This document shows, piece by piece, positions 35,301 to 43,482 of a stretch of DNA of 64,000 bases. Position 1 is the stretch's first letter. Each line of letters starts with the position of its first letter. Below the pieces are notes generated by a model. It saw nothing but the letters and a program-made list of their open reading frames with translations. It made no database searches and was not told where the DNA came from. The stretch spans positions 310,001 through 374,000 of the forward strand of contig NZ_JANUGY010000006.1 of NCBI RefSeq assembly GCF_024756235.1, in the 5' to 3' direction. The translations under genes were made by a program, and so were the position numbers. This DNA is from Massilia kyonggiensis. GTDB lineage: Bacteria > Pseudomonadota > Gammaproteobacteria > Burkholderiales > Burkholderiaceae_D.

Positions 35301-35473
35301 TCGCGTCGCTGGGCTTTTTGCCGATGGCGCTGGCGACGAGTACCGGCGCCGAGGTGCAGCGGCCGCTGGCGACGGTCGTCATCGGCGGCATCCTGTCGTC
35401 GACGGCGCTGACCCTCCTGATCCTGCCGGCCTTGTACACGTGGGCGCACGAAAGTTCCCGCGATCCGGCCTAA
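32345..35473 (+). CDS. czcA: Heavy-metal efflux RND pump
   Basis: A 1042-residue inner-membrane proton antiporter of the CzcA family. The N terminus runs ...RRWLVVLAVVALAGLGVYNYQRLPIDAVPDITNVQVQI. The RND signature in the fourth helix is SLGALDFGIIVDGAVVIVEN, whose acidic residues carry protons. Twelve membrane helices and two large periplasmic loops are visible, with the usual length for the family. With CzcC and CzcB it exports divalent cations such as Zn, Co or Cd. The precise metal cannot be told from sequence alone. Confidence 0.95.
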   Translation: MFQQLIAFAIARRWLVVLAVVALAGLGVYNYQRLPIDAVPDITNVQVQINTAAQGYSPLEVEQRITFPIESAMSGLPRLEQTRSLSRYGLSQVTVVFKEGTDIYFARQLVSERLQQAKSRLPDKADPALGPIATGLGEIFYWTVEARPDALKPDGTPYSPADLREIQDWIVAPQLRGVAGVTEVNTIGGYLKEYQVAPDMAKLTAHGLSLATLVNAIDRNNVNAGAGYIERGGEQFVVRTPGQVKTLEEIRNIVLDVVDGAPVRVRDVADVEPGRELRTGAATENGREVVLGAVFMLIGQNSRAVADSARRKLDEVNRSLPPGVQALPVYDRSVLVNKAIGTVRNNLVEGALLVIAILFAFLGNLRAALVTALVIPLTMLLVFTGMVEAGVSANLMSLGALDFGIIVDGAVVIVENCIRRLGIAQAEVGRPLTGTERRTEVALAAAEARRPLLFGQLIIMTVYLPLLALSGIEGKMFHPMALTVVMALVGAMILSVTFVPAAVALFVSGDVAEHDNRLMHKARDWYRPLLDWTLRNRPVALTFAALSVLLTGLLATRLGTEFAPNLNEGDLAVMTLRIPGTSLQQSVAMQQKLEAALLREFPEIERAFARIGTAEVATDPMPPNAADSYLILRPENQWPRPRRTHAELVAAIAEAANRIPGNNYEFSQPIQLRFNELISGVRSDVAVKVFGDDTATMLATAQRIAQVLDRLPGAAEVKIEQTEGLPALTLAVDRIKAARYGLNVADVQEAFGTLVGGRDVGTVFEGDRRFAITVRLPEGARNDVETLRRLPISLPAREGRSASIPLSEIATLAFIPEANQISRENGKRRIVVTANVRGRDLGSFVADLQSGLNKLKLPAGVWLSLGGQFENLQAAGQRLALVVPAALALVFTLLYLMFGSVKDGLLVFSGIPFAMTGGVLALWLRGLPLSISAAVGFIALSGVAVLNGLVMLAFVRSLREQGHTAEEAMREGAQVRLRAVLMTALVASLGFLPMALATSTGAEVQRPLATVVIGGILSSTALTLLILPALYTWAHESSRDPA

Positions 35474-35567
35474 CGTTGAGCGTCATGGTAAGGCCGTCTG
35501 GTACGCCATCCGGAGCGGCCGCACCTGTGGCAGACTTTGTCATCGCTTATCACCTACCAAGACGGAC

Positions 35568-36281
35568 ATGCGCATGGACATCGGACGGATCGAAGCTTTG
35601 GCACTGCGCCCCAGCCTGGCCGTACCGCCCGTGCGCGTGGATGGCGTGAGGGCCATCGCCTATCAGGGACTGGAAGGCGACGTGCACGCCGACGCGCTGT
35701 CGCCGCGCCAGCTGCTGCTGGCCGGCACGGATGCGTACGACGCGTTCGCACTGCCGCCCCACACGCTGCGCGAGAACCTGCTCGTGGACGTCGACACATC
35801 GCGGCTCGTCTCCGGCACCGTGCTGCAGGTCGGCGACAGCGTCCTGCTGCGGCTGATGTTCCAGTGCGAAGCCTGCGGGCACCTGGATGCGCACCAACCC
35901 GGCCTGGCGACGCGCATCGGCACGCGGCGCGGCATGCTGGCGCGCGTACTGCGCGGTGGAGAGATCCGCCCGGGCGACCGGATCCGCCCGGCGGGCGCGC
36001 CGTTGCCCGCGTGGTCCGATGACTGGCGCGAGCGCATCGTCCACGTGCTCGATATGTTGCCGCCGGCCAGCGTGATCACGTATAAACGGCTGGCCCAGCT
36101 GGCCGGCGTCGCATCGAGTTATTGCCGCGCCTTCCCGGGCATGATCGCCCGGCTCGGGCCGCGCTATGCGGGCAAGGCCGTGCCCTCGCAATCGGATATC
36201 GCCTTGCCGCGCTGGGATGGGCATGGGTTGTTCGATCCGGTGCCGGTCGAGCGCCTGTTTTCCGCTGAGGTGGTGCCGTAG
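35568..36281 (+). CDS. MOSC-domain protein with C-terminal alkyltransferase-like helical domain
   Basis: A 237-residue protein. Residues about 1-143 are a MOSC domain (GLEGDVHADALSPRQLLLA, FQCEACGHLD with Cys100/Cys103, GTRRGMLARVLRGGEIRPGD), a sulfur-carrier fold that uses molybdenum cofactor or Cys persulfide. Residues about 151-200 (WRERIVHVLDMLPPASVITYKRLAQLAGVASSYCRAF) resemble the DNA-binding helical part of methylguanine-DNA methyltransferase-like proteins, but the catalytic PCHR motif is absent. The role of the added domain is unclear. The gene is convergent with tssG (9-bp gap), so it is probably unrelated to the T6SS. Confidence 0.78.
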   Translation: MRMDIGRIEALALRPSLAVPPVRVDGVRAIAYQGLEGDVHADALSPRQLLLAGTDAYDAFALPPHTLRENLLVDVDTSRLVSGTVLQVGDSVLLRLMFQCEACGHLDAHQPGLATRIGTRRGMLARVLRGGEIRPGDRIRPAGAPLPAWSDDWRERIVHVLDMLPPASVITYKRLAQLAGVASSYCRAFPGMIARLGPRYAGKAVPSQSDIALPRWDGHGLFDPVPVERLFSAEVVP

Positions 36282-36290
36282 GAGCGATGA

Positions 36291-37400
36291 TCAGGCGGGT
36301 TGGTCGATTGGCTGCAGGTCGTAGCGGACGTCGCCGCGGTCCTCTGCCTGCGGTCCGGTGACGAGATAGGCATCCCAGCCCAGTCTCCCGCTCGGCACGG
36401 GGCCGAGAACGGTGCTGCGAACCTCGTCGCCGCGCAGGATCAGTTCGACTTCGTATTCGAGCGTGACGCCGGCCAGCAGGCCCAGCATGCTCTTGAGGGC
36501 GCGCGCCGCGAGGCCGCCCGGCAGGAACGACGTGAAACCGGCATGGTCCAGCGGACCGACGACGACGCGCAGGCGCAGGTCGCGCTGCCACACGCGGTCA
36601 CCGGCCATCGCGCTCGTTCCCAGCACGGCGGTGGGGTGGCCGAGGACGGTCTGTTGGGCGGGCGGCACGTCGTACCATGCGCCCACGAATTGCACGATGC
36701 GCACCGGGTGGCCGAAATACTCGGACAACACGCGTCCCATCTGCACGGCCGAGGGCGGGCGCTGGCGGATCGACGCGGCGAAGTAGCCGATCGTTTCGTC
36801 CAGCAGGGCGCCGTCCTTGTCGTGCGCCAGGCGCCGGCGCAGCGCGTTGTGGCCGAGTCCGGCCAGCGCAAGCAGCAGCGGGAGGAAGCTGTCCTGGCGG
36901 TCGAGCTGATACTTGAAATGCAGCCGGTACTTGCGCCAGGCCGCGTAGAACAGGGCCAGCGAGCGGTTCGAGAAGGTGTCCAGCAGGGCGCGTGGGCCCT
37001 CGTCGGCCTGGCGTTGCTGGTGTTCGGCGATGCGTTCCGTGTAATGGGCCGGCAGCACGCCGGTGGCGCTCAGCAGGCCCATGAAGGATGGCGTGACGCG
37101 GATGTAGGTGAGCCGGGCTTCCTGCAGCGCCTTGCCGAGGGCGTGTGCGCCGCGTTCGAGGTCGCGCGGCTCGGGCTGGATGGCTTCCAGCTGGCTGGCC
37201 GGGAAGCCGAGCGACGTCGAGTTCTGGAAGCGCACATAACGGGCGATAACGTCGTGGGCGATGACGTCGTGCTGGGGCCGGCCGTGCCGCTTGAGCCAGA
37301 GCTCGAGCATGCGCACGGCCTGGAAGTACTCGAAACGATAGGGCTCCCTGAACAGGCGCTCGATTACAGCAGGCTCAAATCGCCGCTTCTCGGTAGGCAT
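36291..37400 (-). CDS. tssG: T6SS baseplate protein TssG
   Basis: A 369-residue ImpH/VasB-family protein, recognisable from its start (AVIERLFREPYRFEYFQAVRMLELWL), VRFQNSTSLGFPASQLEAI, the central FMGLLSATGVLPAHYTE and FAGAWYDVPP-like segment, and LGWDAYLVTG near the end. TssG pairs with TssF around TssK to build the baseplate wedge. Its ATG at 37400 lies inside the end of tssF (37-bp overlap). No further T6SS gene follows on this side; the next gene is the convergent MOSC protein. Confidence 0.93.
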   Translation of the reverse strand: MPTEKRRFEPAVIERLFREPYRFEYFQAVRMLELWLKRHGRPQHDVIAHDVIARYVRFQNSTSLGFPASQLEAIQPEPRDLERGAHALGKALQEARLTYIRVTPSFMGLLSATGVLPAHYTERIAEHQQRQADEGPRALLDTFSNRSLALFYAAWRKYRLHFKYQLDRQDSFLPLLLALAGLGHNALRRRLAHDKDGALLDETIGYFAASIRQRPPSAVQMGRVLSEYFGHPVRIVQFVGAWYDVPPAQQTVLGHPTAVLGTSAMAGDRVWQRDLRLRVVVGPLDHAGFTSFLPGGLAARALKSMLGLLAGVTLEYEVELILRGDEVRSTVLGPVPSGRLGWDAYLVTGPQAEDRGDVRYDLQPIDQPA

Positions 37401-39220
37401 TTCAATAATTCCTCTCCGGTTTTATTGGACACCACCACCAGTTGGGTGAAGCTGTTGGCGTGCACGTACAGGGCGAGAAACCGCTCGATGATGTGGGCGA
37501 ATGCGTAGATGCCGCTGCCGACGAAGGCTTCCTCGTCGATGACGATGCGCACCTCCATGCCGCGCACGAGGCAGGTGAACGGATTCCCCGCCATCCAGGC
37601 GCTGGCGGTGCGCTGTTCGATGCCGGCGATGCCGCCGATCTGGCGTTGCGACGACGGCGAACGGGGCAGGTCGTACAGGGCGAGCATCTCGCGGAAGGCG
37701 TCGACGCCGCCATTTGCCAGCGACAAATGGTTCAGCGTCAGGTGCGAGATCAGCCGCCAGTGGGCGCTGCGGGCGCTCTCGAAGCGGTACGTGAGCGTGG
37801 GCTTGCGCAGGAAGTTGATCGTCTTCACATTCGAGCCGCCTTCGAGGAACAAATCGCCGCCGCGCTGGCCGTAGGAGAGCAAGGCCGGCAGGTCGCGGTT
37901 GCTGCAGATGAGTTCGATGTTCAGCGTCTGGGTTTCGACGGCGGCAGGGTCGAAGTCGATGTCGACGATGGCGATCTGGGTCTCGTAGCCGGGGCTGCGC
38001 TCGGCCAGCGTCTCGTCGCGCCGCAGCACCCAGTAATGCCCGTTCTGTTCGGGCGTCTGGGCATGCTTGAGCGAGTAAAACGGGTGGAACTCGACGACGG
38101 TTTCTCCCTGCGGCGTCTGGCGCACGAGGTTGACGGATTCGATGGATTGCACCTCGTAGGCGAAGGCGCGGCGCGCGTCGGCCAGCACGGGGTAGCTGGC
38201 GCTCGCGTGCGTCAGGCGGATCGGCTCGCCGCGCTGCGGGAACAGGTTGATGACGGGCGTGCAGCCGAGCAGCAGGTTGTTCGTCGACAGCGTGCCGAGC
38301 ATGCGCGCCGTGTTCGAATCGGCACGCAGGCCCGCCAGCGCCAGGTGCAAGGTGACGGTCGTCGCCCCGGCCGCCAGCGCGGACGGCAGCGCGGCCACGA
38401 GCGCGGCCAGGTCGATGTCAAAGAAGTTGAACTTGTCCGGAAAGCAGAAGTACTCGGTCAGCAGGCGGTAGGCGGCATGCGAGCGGGCGGGAAAATCGAT
38501 CAGGGCTTCGTCGTCGGCGAAACCGGCGGGCTCGATCGGGATCGCGTCCAGCGGAAACCAGCGGCCATTGCGATCCGCCTCGACGTAGGCGCCCACTGCG
38601 CGCATGAACAACGTGTCGCGGAGCGCCGCGCAGAATGAGGCTTCGCCGTCGATGAATACGCGCAGGCGCGGCAGGGCCAGCCGGCCGAGGCGTAGCTGGT
38701 CGGCCGTGGCGGTGAGCGTCAGGCTCAGGCCGGAGCCCGCGCCGTCCGGCAGGCGCACGGCTTCGGGGTGATCGATGATGGCGGAAAACGCGGCACCGGT
38801 CAGCGCCAGCGGCGCCACGGTGATGGGATACACGGTGCGGAACGTGCAGGCCGCACCGCGCACGGGCCGCGTACTGAGTGCGGTGCCGCGCGGGAGGACG
38901 CTGATGCCCGTCTGCTGGTTGGCGGTACCGCCGAAATCCATGTGGGCGATCGAGCAGGAGGGAAACGGGCGCAGGTAATGCGGGTACAGCACGTCGAACA
39001 GCGCTTCCGTGAATTCCGGATAGTCGTCGTCGAGCCGCTTCGCAATACGCGCGTTGAGCAGCGCGAACGATTCGATCATGCGCTCGGTGTGCGGGTCTTC
39101 GCACACTTCGCCGCTGATGAGCAGGCGGCCGGCGATCTTCGGATAGCGCTCGGCAAATTCGCGCAGGTGGCGGCGCAGGTAGCCGAGCTCGCGCTCGTAG
39201 TACGGTAGCAATTGTTCCAA
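37364..39220 (-). CDS. tssF: T6SS baseplate protein TssF
   Basis: A 618-residue ImpG/VasA protein beginning EQLLPYYERELGYLRRHLREFAERYPKIAGRL, the family's standard N terminus. The TTG at 39220 is chosen because GGGAG then lies 7 bases away; a TTG at 39226 overlapping the tssE stop is the alternative. Further marks are DDDYPEFTEALFDVLYPHYLRPFPSCSIA and FCFPDKFNFFDIDL. It forms the core of the baseplate wedge with TssG and TssE. Nothing appears truncated. Confidence 0.94.
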   Translation of the reverse strand: MEQLLPYYERELGYLRRHLREFAERYPKIAGRLLISGEVCEDPHTERMIESFALLNARIAKRLDDDYPEFTEALFDVLYPHYLRPFPSCSIAHMDFGGTANQQTGISVLPRGTALSTRPVRGAACTFRTVYPITVAPLALTGAAFSAIIDHPEAVRLPDGAGSGLSLTLTATADQLRLGRLALPRLRVFIDGEASFCAALRDTLFMRAVGAYVEADRNGRWFPLDAIPIEPAGFADDEALIDFPARSHAAYRLLTEYFCFPDKFNFFDIDLAALVAALPSALAAGATTVTLHLALAGLRADSNTARMLGTLSTNNLLLGCTPVINLFPQRGEPIRLTHASASYPVLADARRAFAYEVQSIESVNLVRQTPQGETVVEFHPFYSLKHAQTPEQNGHYWVLRRDETLAERSPGYETQIAIVDIDFDPAAVETQTLNIELICSNRDLPALLSYGQRGGDLFLEGGSNVKTINFLRKPTLTYRFESARSAHWRLISHLTLNHLSLANGGVDAFREMLALYDLPRSPSSQRQIGGIAGIEQRTASAWMAGNPFTCLVRGMEVRIVIDEEAFVGSGIYAFAHIIERFLALYVHANSFTQLVVVSNKTGEELLKCLPRSGDLSLL

Positions 39221-39222
39221 GC

Positions 39223-39726
39223 TCAAGCTCCCGCGGACGCGGCCATCGACGCCCTGCCCGCCTTGCTGATGCTGTACTGCAGGGTCGACGGCTGCAGCAG
39301 CGCGTCGAAATTGACCGGCTCTTCCGAGGCGCTGGCGACGAGCACCGCCGTGATCGAAAACTTCAGGCGGTTCACGAGACTCTCGTCACGCAGTTCCAGC
39401 ACCGCCTTCACGTTGCGCAGGCGCGGCTCATGGCGGGCGATGGTTTTTTCGAGGCACTCGCAGATGTAGGCGCGATCGCTTGGACTCGACAGCGAGCGGT
39501 CGGCGAAATCCGTCAGGCCGTAGGTCACGAGCGAGTCACTGCACTCGGGAAAACCCTGCAGTGAATTTTCCGGGAAGACGGAGCGCGTGTTCAACAACGC
39601 CTCCAGGTCGCGCGCGACGGCATCCTTGAAATCCTCGGCGGTCATGCGCGAGACGGTGGCGTTGCCGGTGCCGCGCACCGTGGTACCCAGCAGACGGTCG
39701 AAAAAACCAGGCGTGAATCCTTCCAT
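39223..39726 (-). CDS. tssE: T6SS baseplate protein TssE (gp25-like)
   Basis: A 167-residue protein with the gp25/lysozyme-like baseplate fold: FTPGFFDRLLG, AVARDLEALLNTRS, SLVTYGLTDFADRSL and EKTIARHEPRLRNVKAVL, the last containing the EPRL motif common to the family. It caps the sheath at the baseplate. GGAGGAG precedes the ATG, and a perfect 8-bp hairpin lies immediately upstream of that site. It is the first gene of the tssE-tssF-tssG operon and is divergent from tssK. Confidence 0.93.
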   Translation of the reverse strand: MEGFTPGFFDRLLGTTVRGTGNATVSRMTAEDFKDAVARDLEALLNTRSVFPENSLQGFPECSDSLVTYGLTDFADRSLSSPSDRAYICECLEKTIARHEPRLRNVKAVLELRDESLVNRLKFSITAVLVASASEEPVNFDALLQPSTLQYSISKAGRASMAASAGA

Positions 39727-39737
39727 CGAACTCCTCC

Positions 39738-39760
39738 ATGCCGGCAGCGCAAGCCGGCAT
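39738..39760 (-). promoter_or_regulatory. Perfect hairpin in the tssE leader, next to the ribosome site
   Basis: ATGCCGGC (39738-39745) pairs perfectly with GCCGGCAT (39753-39760) around a 7-base loop. On the minus strand it ends right beside the GGAGGAG site of tssE, so it could influence ribosome access or mRNA stability. Confidence 0.5.
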
Positions 39761-39912
39761 CTTCACACAGTCGGGCGCGAAAAAATAGTTCAGTTGGGAT
39801 TGACCCACGGTTACTTTGAGCGGTAGCAAAACTGCAGGTCATTGCAGAAAAAAACCCGTCGCGAAGGACTAAGGTGATCGACTTGGGACAAGTCAATGAC
39901 TGGAGGACATGC

Positions 39913-41277
39913 ATGACGAGCACGATGATCGGCAACATGGCCAGCAAGGTATTGTGGGGCGAAGGCCTGCTCCTGCGTCCGCAGCATTTCCAGCGCCAGG
40001 ATCAGTACCATGAGCACCGCCTGTACAAGAGCATCCGGGCCGTGCACCCGTATGCCTGGGGCATCGAAGCGCTGCAAATCGACCGCGAGGCGCTGTCCAG
40101 CAACGTGTTGCGCGTCCTCGAACTCGCACTGCGCTTCCAGGATGGCGAACTGGTCGACGCACCGGGCGCCGACGAGCTGCCCGACACCGTCGACCTCGGC
40201 CAACTGCCGCAATCCCAGCAAACCATCACGTATTACGCCGCCCTGCCCGGTCTCAAACCGTTCAGCGGCAATTTCGCCCAGCCGGGCCAGCCGACCAAGA
40301 CGGTCCGTTTCGTGCAAACCAACGAGGAAACGCCCGACCTCTACACGCAGGCGGCGCCGGCGTCCGTGTCCTACCTCAGGAAAACCGTGCGCCTCGTCCC
40401 GGACTTCGAGCCGCGCGACGCCTATCTGAGCTTTCCGGTGCTGCGCCTGCGGCGCGCCCCGTCCGGCGGCTTCGAGCTGGACCCGTCGTTCCTGCCGCCG
40501 AGCCTGTCGGTAGGTTCCGCACCCGCCTTGTTCCAGCAACTGCGCCGCCTGCTCGAGGCGCTGCAGGCCAAGGTGAGCTCGCTGTACGGCCACCACCGCG
40601 AGCCGAGCCGTAACGTGATCGAGTTCCGCTCCGGCGACATGTCGTCGTTCTGGCTATTGCACACAGCCAGTTCCGCCTGCGCATCACTCTCCCACTACCT
40701 GCACCATCCCGACCTGCACCCGGAACGCTTGCACGAACAATTGCTCGGCGTGGCCGGCGCGCTGATGACGTTTTCGAAAAGCTGGACGCTGACCGACCTG
40801 CCCGTTTACCAGCATGCCGACCCCGGCACGGGCTTCGCCAAGCTGTTCCAGATCATCCGTGAACTGCTCGACACCGTGATCTCGTCGAAGTATTTCGCCA
40901 TCGTCCTGAACGAAGTGCGGCCGTCGTACCACCACGGCATGCTCGACTCCGGCAAGATCGACGACAAGACGACCTTCTACATCGCCGTCTCGGCCGACAT
41001 CCCGACGTTGGAACTCGTGGACACCGTGCCGCTGCGTTTCAAGGTCGGCGCGCCGGACGACGTCGAGAAATGCGTGTTGTCCGCCCTGCCCGGCGTGCGC
41101 CTGCAATACGCGCCGCAACTGCCCGCCGCCGTGCCGGTGCGTCCCGACACGTGTTATTTCATCCTCGATGCCAAGGGACAGATGTACGAGCGCATGCTGC
41201 AGGCACAATCGATGGCGATCTACGTGCCGTCGGGGATGAAGGGGCTGAAGCTGGAACTGCTGGCCGTTGCCGCTTGA
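39913..41277 (+). CDS. tssK: T6SS baseplate protein TssK
   Basis: A 454-residue ImpJ/VasE protein. The ATG at 39913 is chosen because GGAGG lies 6 bases upstream; a GTG at 39874 is less likely. Family marks: VLWGEGLLLRPQHFQRQDQYHE at the start, YAWGIEALQIDREAL, RKTVRLVPD, and YFAIVLNEVRP plus YVPSGMKGLKLELLAV at the end. TssK links the TssFGE wedge to the membrane complex. Normally tssL and tssM follow, but here a PAAR gene does, so the rest of the T6SS must be elsewhere or is absent. Confidence 0.94.
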   Translation: MTSTMIGNMASKVLWGEGLLLRPQHFQRQDQYHEHRLYKSIRAVHPYAWGIEALQIDREALSSNVLRVLELALRFQDGELVDAPGADELPDTVDLGQLPQSQQTITYYAALPGLKPFSGNFAQPGQPTKTVRFVQTNEETPDLYTQAAPASVSYLRKTVRLVPDFEPRDAYLSFPVLRLRRAPSGGFELDPSFLPPSLSVGSAPALFQQLRRLLEALQAKVSSLYGHHREPSRNVIEFRSGDMSSFWLLHTASSACASLSHYLHHPDLHPERLHEQLLGVAGALMTFSKSWTLTDLPVYQHADPGTGFAKLFQIIRELLDTVISSKYFAIVLNEVRPSYHHGMLDSGKIDDKTTFYIAVSADIPTLELVDTVPLRFKVGAPDDVEKCVLSALPGVRLQYAPQLPAAVPVRPDTCYFILDAKGQMYERMLQAQSMAIYVPSGMKGLKLELLAVAA

Positions 41278-41315
41278 TCCCGCGGCGTATATTCCCCATT
41301 GAATGGAGATCGATC

Positions 41316-41553
41316 ATGGCAGGTCCTCTCATCCGACTCGGCGACAAAACCTCCCACGGCGGCACCGTCATCGAAGCATCCCGGCACAGTGACATTAGCG
41401 GCACCCCCATCGCCCGCATGGGCGACAAGACGAGCTGCCCCATCCGATTCCAGCCTGATCATCGACGGCAAACCGGCTGCCCGTCACGCCGACAAGACCG
41501 CCTGCGGCGCCGTCCTCATCGCGGGCCAGCAGACCACTATCGATAACCTTTGA
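41316..41553 (+). pseudogene. PAAR spike-tip gene with frameshifting deletion
   Basis: Reading from ATG 41316 gives a normal PAAR start (MAGPLIRLGDKTSHGG, then ISGTPIARMGDKTSCP). After the SCP (about 41440) the expected continuation is found only in the +1 frame: SDSSLIIDGKPAARHADKTA, then CGAVLIAGQQTTIDNL and a stop at 41553. Compared with intact PAAR proteins, roughly ten residues between SCP and SDSSLIIDGK are missing and the frame is shifted, which fits a deletion of 3n+2 bases. The original-frame product loses the second PAAR half. A sequencing or assembly error is possible. PAAR proteins cap the VgrG spike. Confidence 0.8.
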
Positions 41554-41566
41554 TTGACACACAATC

Positions 41567-42955
41567 ATGTCGACACCTCTCACCGCCGAACCGCTCCCCG
41601 CCTCCCATACAGTGCCCGCCTGGATCAAACAGGCCCTGACCGCTGTCGCCGTCTTCGTCGCCTGCTGGGGCGGTGCGATCGTCTGGTGGCGCGTGGGGGC
41701 ACGCGTGCCCGCGACCTCTGAATGGATGCTGCTGCTGTTCGGCCTGCCCGTAGCCGTGCTGCTGGCGGGCTTAATCGGGCACAAATGGATCACGCAGCGC
41801 ACTGCCGCCCAGGCCGACGCACTGCCCGCCACACCCGCGCGTCCGGCCAGCGCCGCCGGGAGCCCAGCTCAGGCGCAACACCTGGCGATCCTCGCAACGG
41901 CACTGCGCTCCCCGCATGGCGCCTCGTCCGAAGAACTGGCAGCCGCCATCGCCGACAACAAGGCGCGGCCGGATCTGGACCGGGAACTCGTCGACGACGA
42001 CGGTTTCCCCGTGATGTGCGCCCGTTGCGAGGACGCCCATGACGACGCGCTGCGGGAAGACGTCGCCGACTGGCTGGCCACGCATGGCGGCATAGAAGCA
42101 CACTTCAGCGACGAGCAATGGCGTGCGCTGACGCTGGCAAGCAGCGTGGTCGCCGAACTCGCGGGACGCGCGGCGATCGAGTGGACCGTGCGCGACGATG
42201 CCATGCCCGGGCTCCAGGTGTTGCCGCTGCTGCCGGCAGATTGGTCCGCGGGGGAGCATGATGCCGCAGCGGCGTGGCTGCGGCATGCGGCGGCGCAGGC
42301 GGGATGGCGCGGCGAGATCGGCGCCGCCGCGAGCAATGCCGATCCTGTGGCCGGCATTGCCGCCGCCGGTGCAGCGTCCAAGGTCACGCTGGTGGTCGCG
42401 GCAGCCTCGCATGTGGGCGAGGCCACGGTCGCGCGGTGGGCGTCGGAACAGATCCTGTTCACGTCCGCGCAGCCGAAGGGAATGATGCCGGGCGAAGGTG
42501 CCGCCGGCCTGTTGCTGGGCGGTGCGGCGCTGTCCGGGGCGTCCGATGGCCAGGCCGTCGCACTCCTGGCGCCGCTCGCGCAGGCGCAGGTCGAGGAGTC
42601 GGCCGACGCACGCAGGCGCGGCGCCGATCGCGTGCTCGCGGGGCTCGTCGAACGCCTGCTCGCCGACGCGGGTGCCGATGCCGGCGACGTGGCCATGATC
42701 GTCGCGGATACCGGCCACCGGTCGCGTCCCGTGTACGAGTTGATGGAATATGCGGCCACGACGATGCGGCAGCTCGACGGCAGCGAGGACATCGTACGCG
42801 TCGGCGCGGCGAGTGGCGATTGCGGCGTCGTGCCGTTCGTGACGGCCCTCGCGCTGGGAGCGCACTACGCGGGCGTGCGCCAGGCGCCGGTGCTGTGTCT
42901 CGCCAACGAGATGCCGGGCCGCCGCATCGCCACGGTCGTGCGGCCCGCGGATTGA
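41567..42955 (+). CDS. Thiolase-like (ketoacyl-synthase-like) membrane protein beside the T6SS
   Basis: A 462-residue protein. The N terminus has two membrane helices (about 21-42 and 52-70). A linker and a Cys pair (MCARCEDAHDD) follow. The soluble C-terminal two thirds shows features of the thiolase/ketoacyl-synthase fold (GEGAAGLLLGGAAL, IVADTGHRSRP, ASGDCGVVPFVTALALGAHYA), but no clear catalytic Cys-His-His set, so it is probably a pseudo-enzyme or a structural domain. It starts 13 bp after the PAAR gene and may be co-transcribed with tssK. Role in the T6SS unknown. Confidence 0.65.
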   Translation: MSTPLTAEPLPASHTVPAWIKQALTAVAVFVACWGGAIVWWRVGARVPATSEWMLLLFGLPVAVLLAGLIGHKWITQRTAAQADALPATPARPASAAGSPAQAQHLAILATALRSPHGASSEELAAAIADNKARPDLDRELVDDDGFPVMCARCEDAHDDALREDVADWLATHGGIEAHFSDEQWRALTLASSVVAELAGRAAIEWTVRDDAMPGLQVLPLLPADWSAGEHDAAAAWLRHAAAQAGWRGEIGAAASNADPVAGIAAAGAASKVTLVVAAASHVGEATVARWASEQILFTSAQPKGMMPGEGAAGLLLGGAALSGASDGQAVALLAPLAQAQVEESADARRRGADRVLAGLVERLLADAGADAGDVAMIVADTGHRSRPVYELMEYAATTMRQLDGSEDIVRVGAASGDCGVVPFVTALALGAHYAGVRQAPVLCLANEMPGRRIATVVRPAD

Positions 42956-42959
42956 ACGC

Positions 42960-43328
42960 TCAGCGGGCCGGCGCGCGCCACGCCTGCGTGCGGCCCAGCA
43001 CGTGGCTGTCGATTGATCCCTTCCTGGCCAGCTGGCCGCCGATGCCGAAGTTCAGCAGGCAGACATCCTCGTCGTCGTTTTCCCGTCCCTGGTAACGGCG
43101 TGCCCACGGATCGCGCGTGGCCTCGTCCTGCGCGGGACGGCGCGTCGCGGTCGGCGTCCGCGCGGCGGGCGGCGTCGGGGCCCGTTCGTCGAGCACGGCG
43201 GCGCGCTGGCCGCTGGCGCTGCAGGAGACGAGTGCGCAGACGTCCACGCGTTGCGCCGATGCGGGCAGCGGCGCCAGGAGAGCGGCGGCGGCCAGCGGGA
43301 AGAATGTCCTGATCCAGTCGGATGTCAT
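42960..43328 (-). CDS. Small secreted protein of unknown function
   Basis: A 122-residue protein. The ATG at 43328 is chosen because it begins a signal peptide (MTSDWIRTFFPLAAAALLAPLPASA). The mature part has two Cys near the start (VCALVSC) and one later (DEDVCLLNFG), an acidic/Arg-rich middle, and FGIGGQLARKGSIDSHVLGR. No family recognised. It converges on the thiolase-like gene with 4 bp between stops. Confidence 0.55.
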   Translation of the reverse strand: MTSDWIRTFFPLAAAALLAPLPASAQRVDVCALVSCSASGQRAAVLDERAPTPPAARTPTATRRPAQDEATRDPWARRYQGRENDDEDVCLLNFGIGGQLARKGSIDSHVLGRTQAWRAPAR

Positions 43329-43482
43329 GGTCTGCACCTGTCGATGACGATGCGGCCACTGTAGCGGGCTGCGTGCGCCGGTTGGTGTCCGATTGTGTCG
43401 GGCGCGCCTCCCGACACATGCGCTTGCAAAAAATTCTGCGCTACCATGTGCCCCATATCTCAACGGACAAAGGGGACGACAC

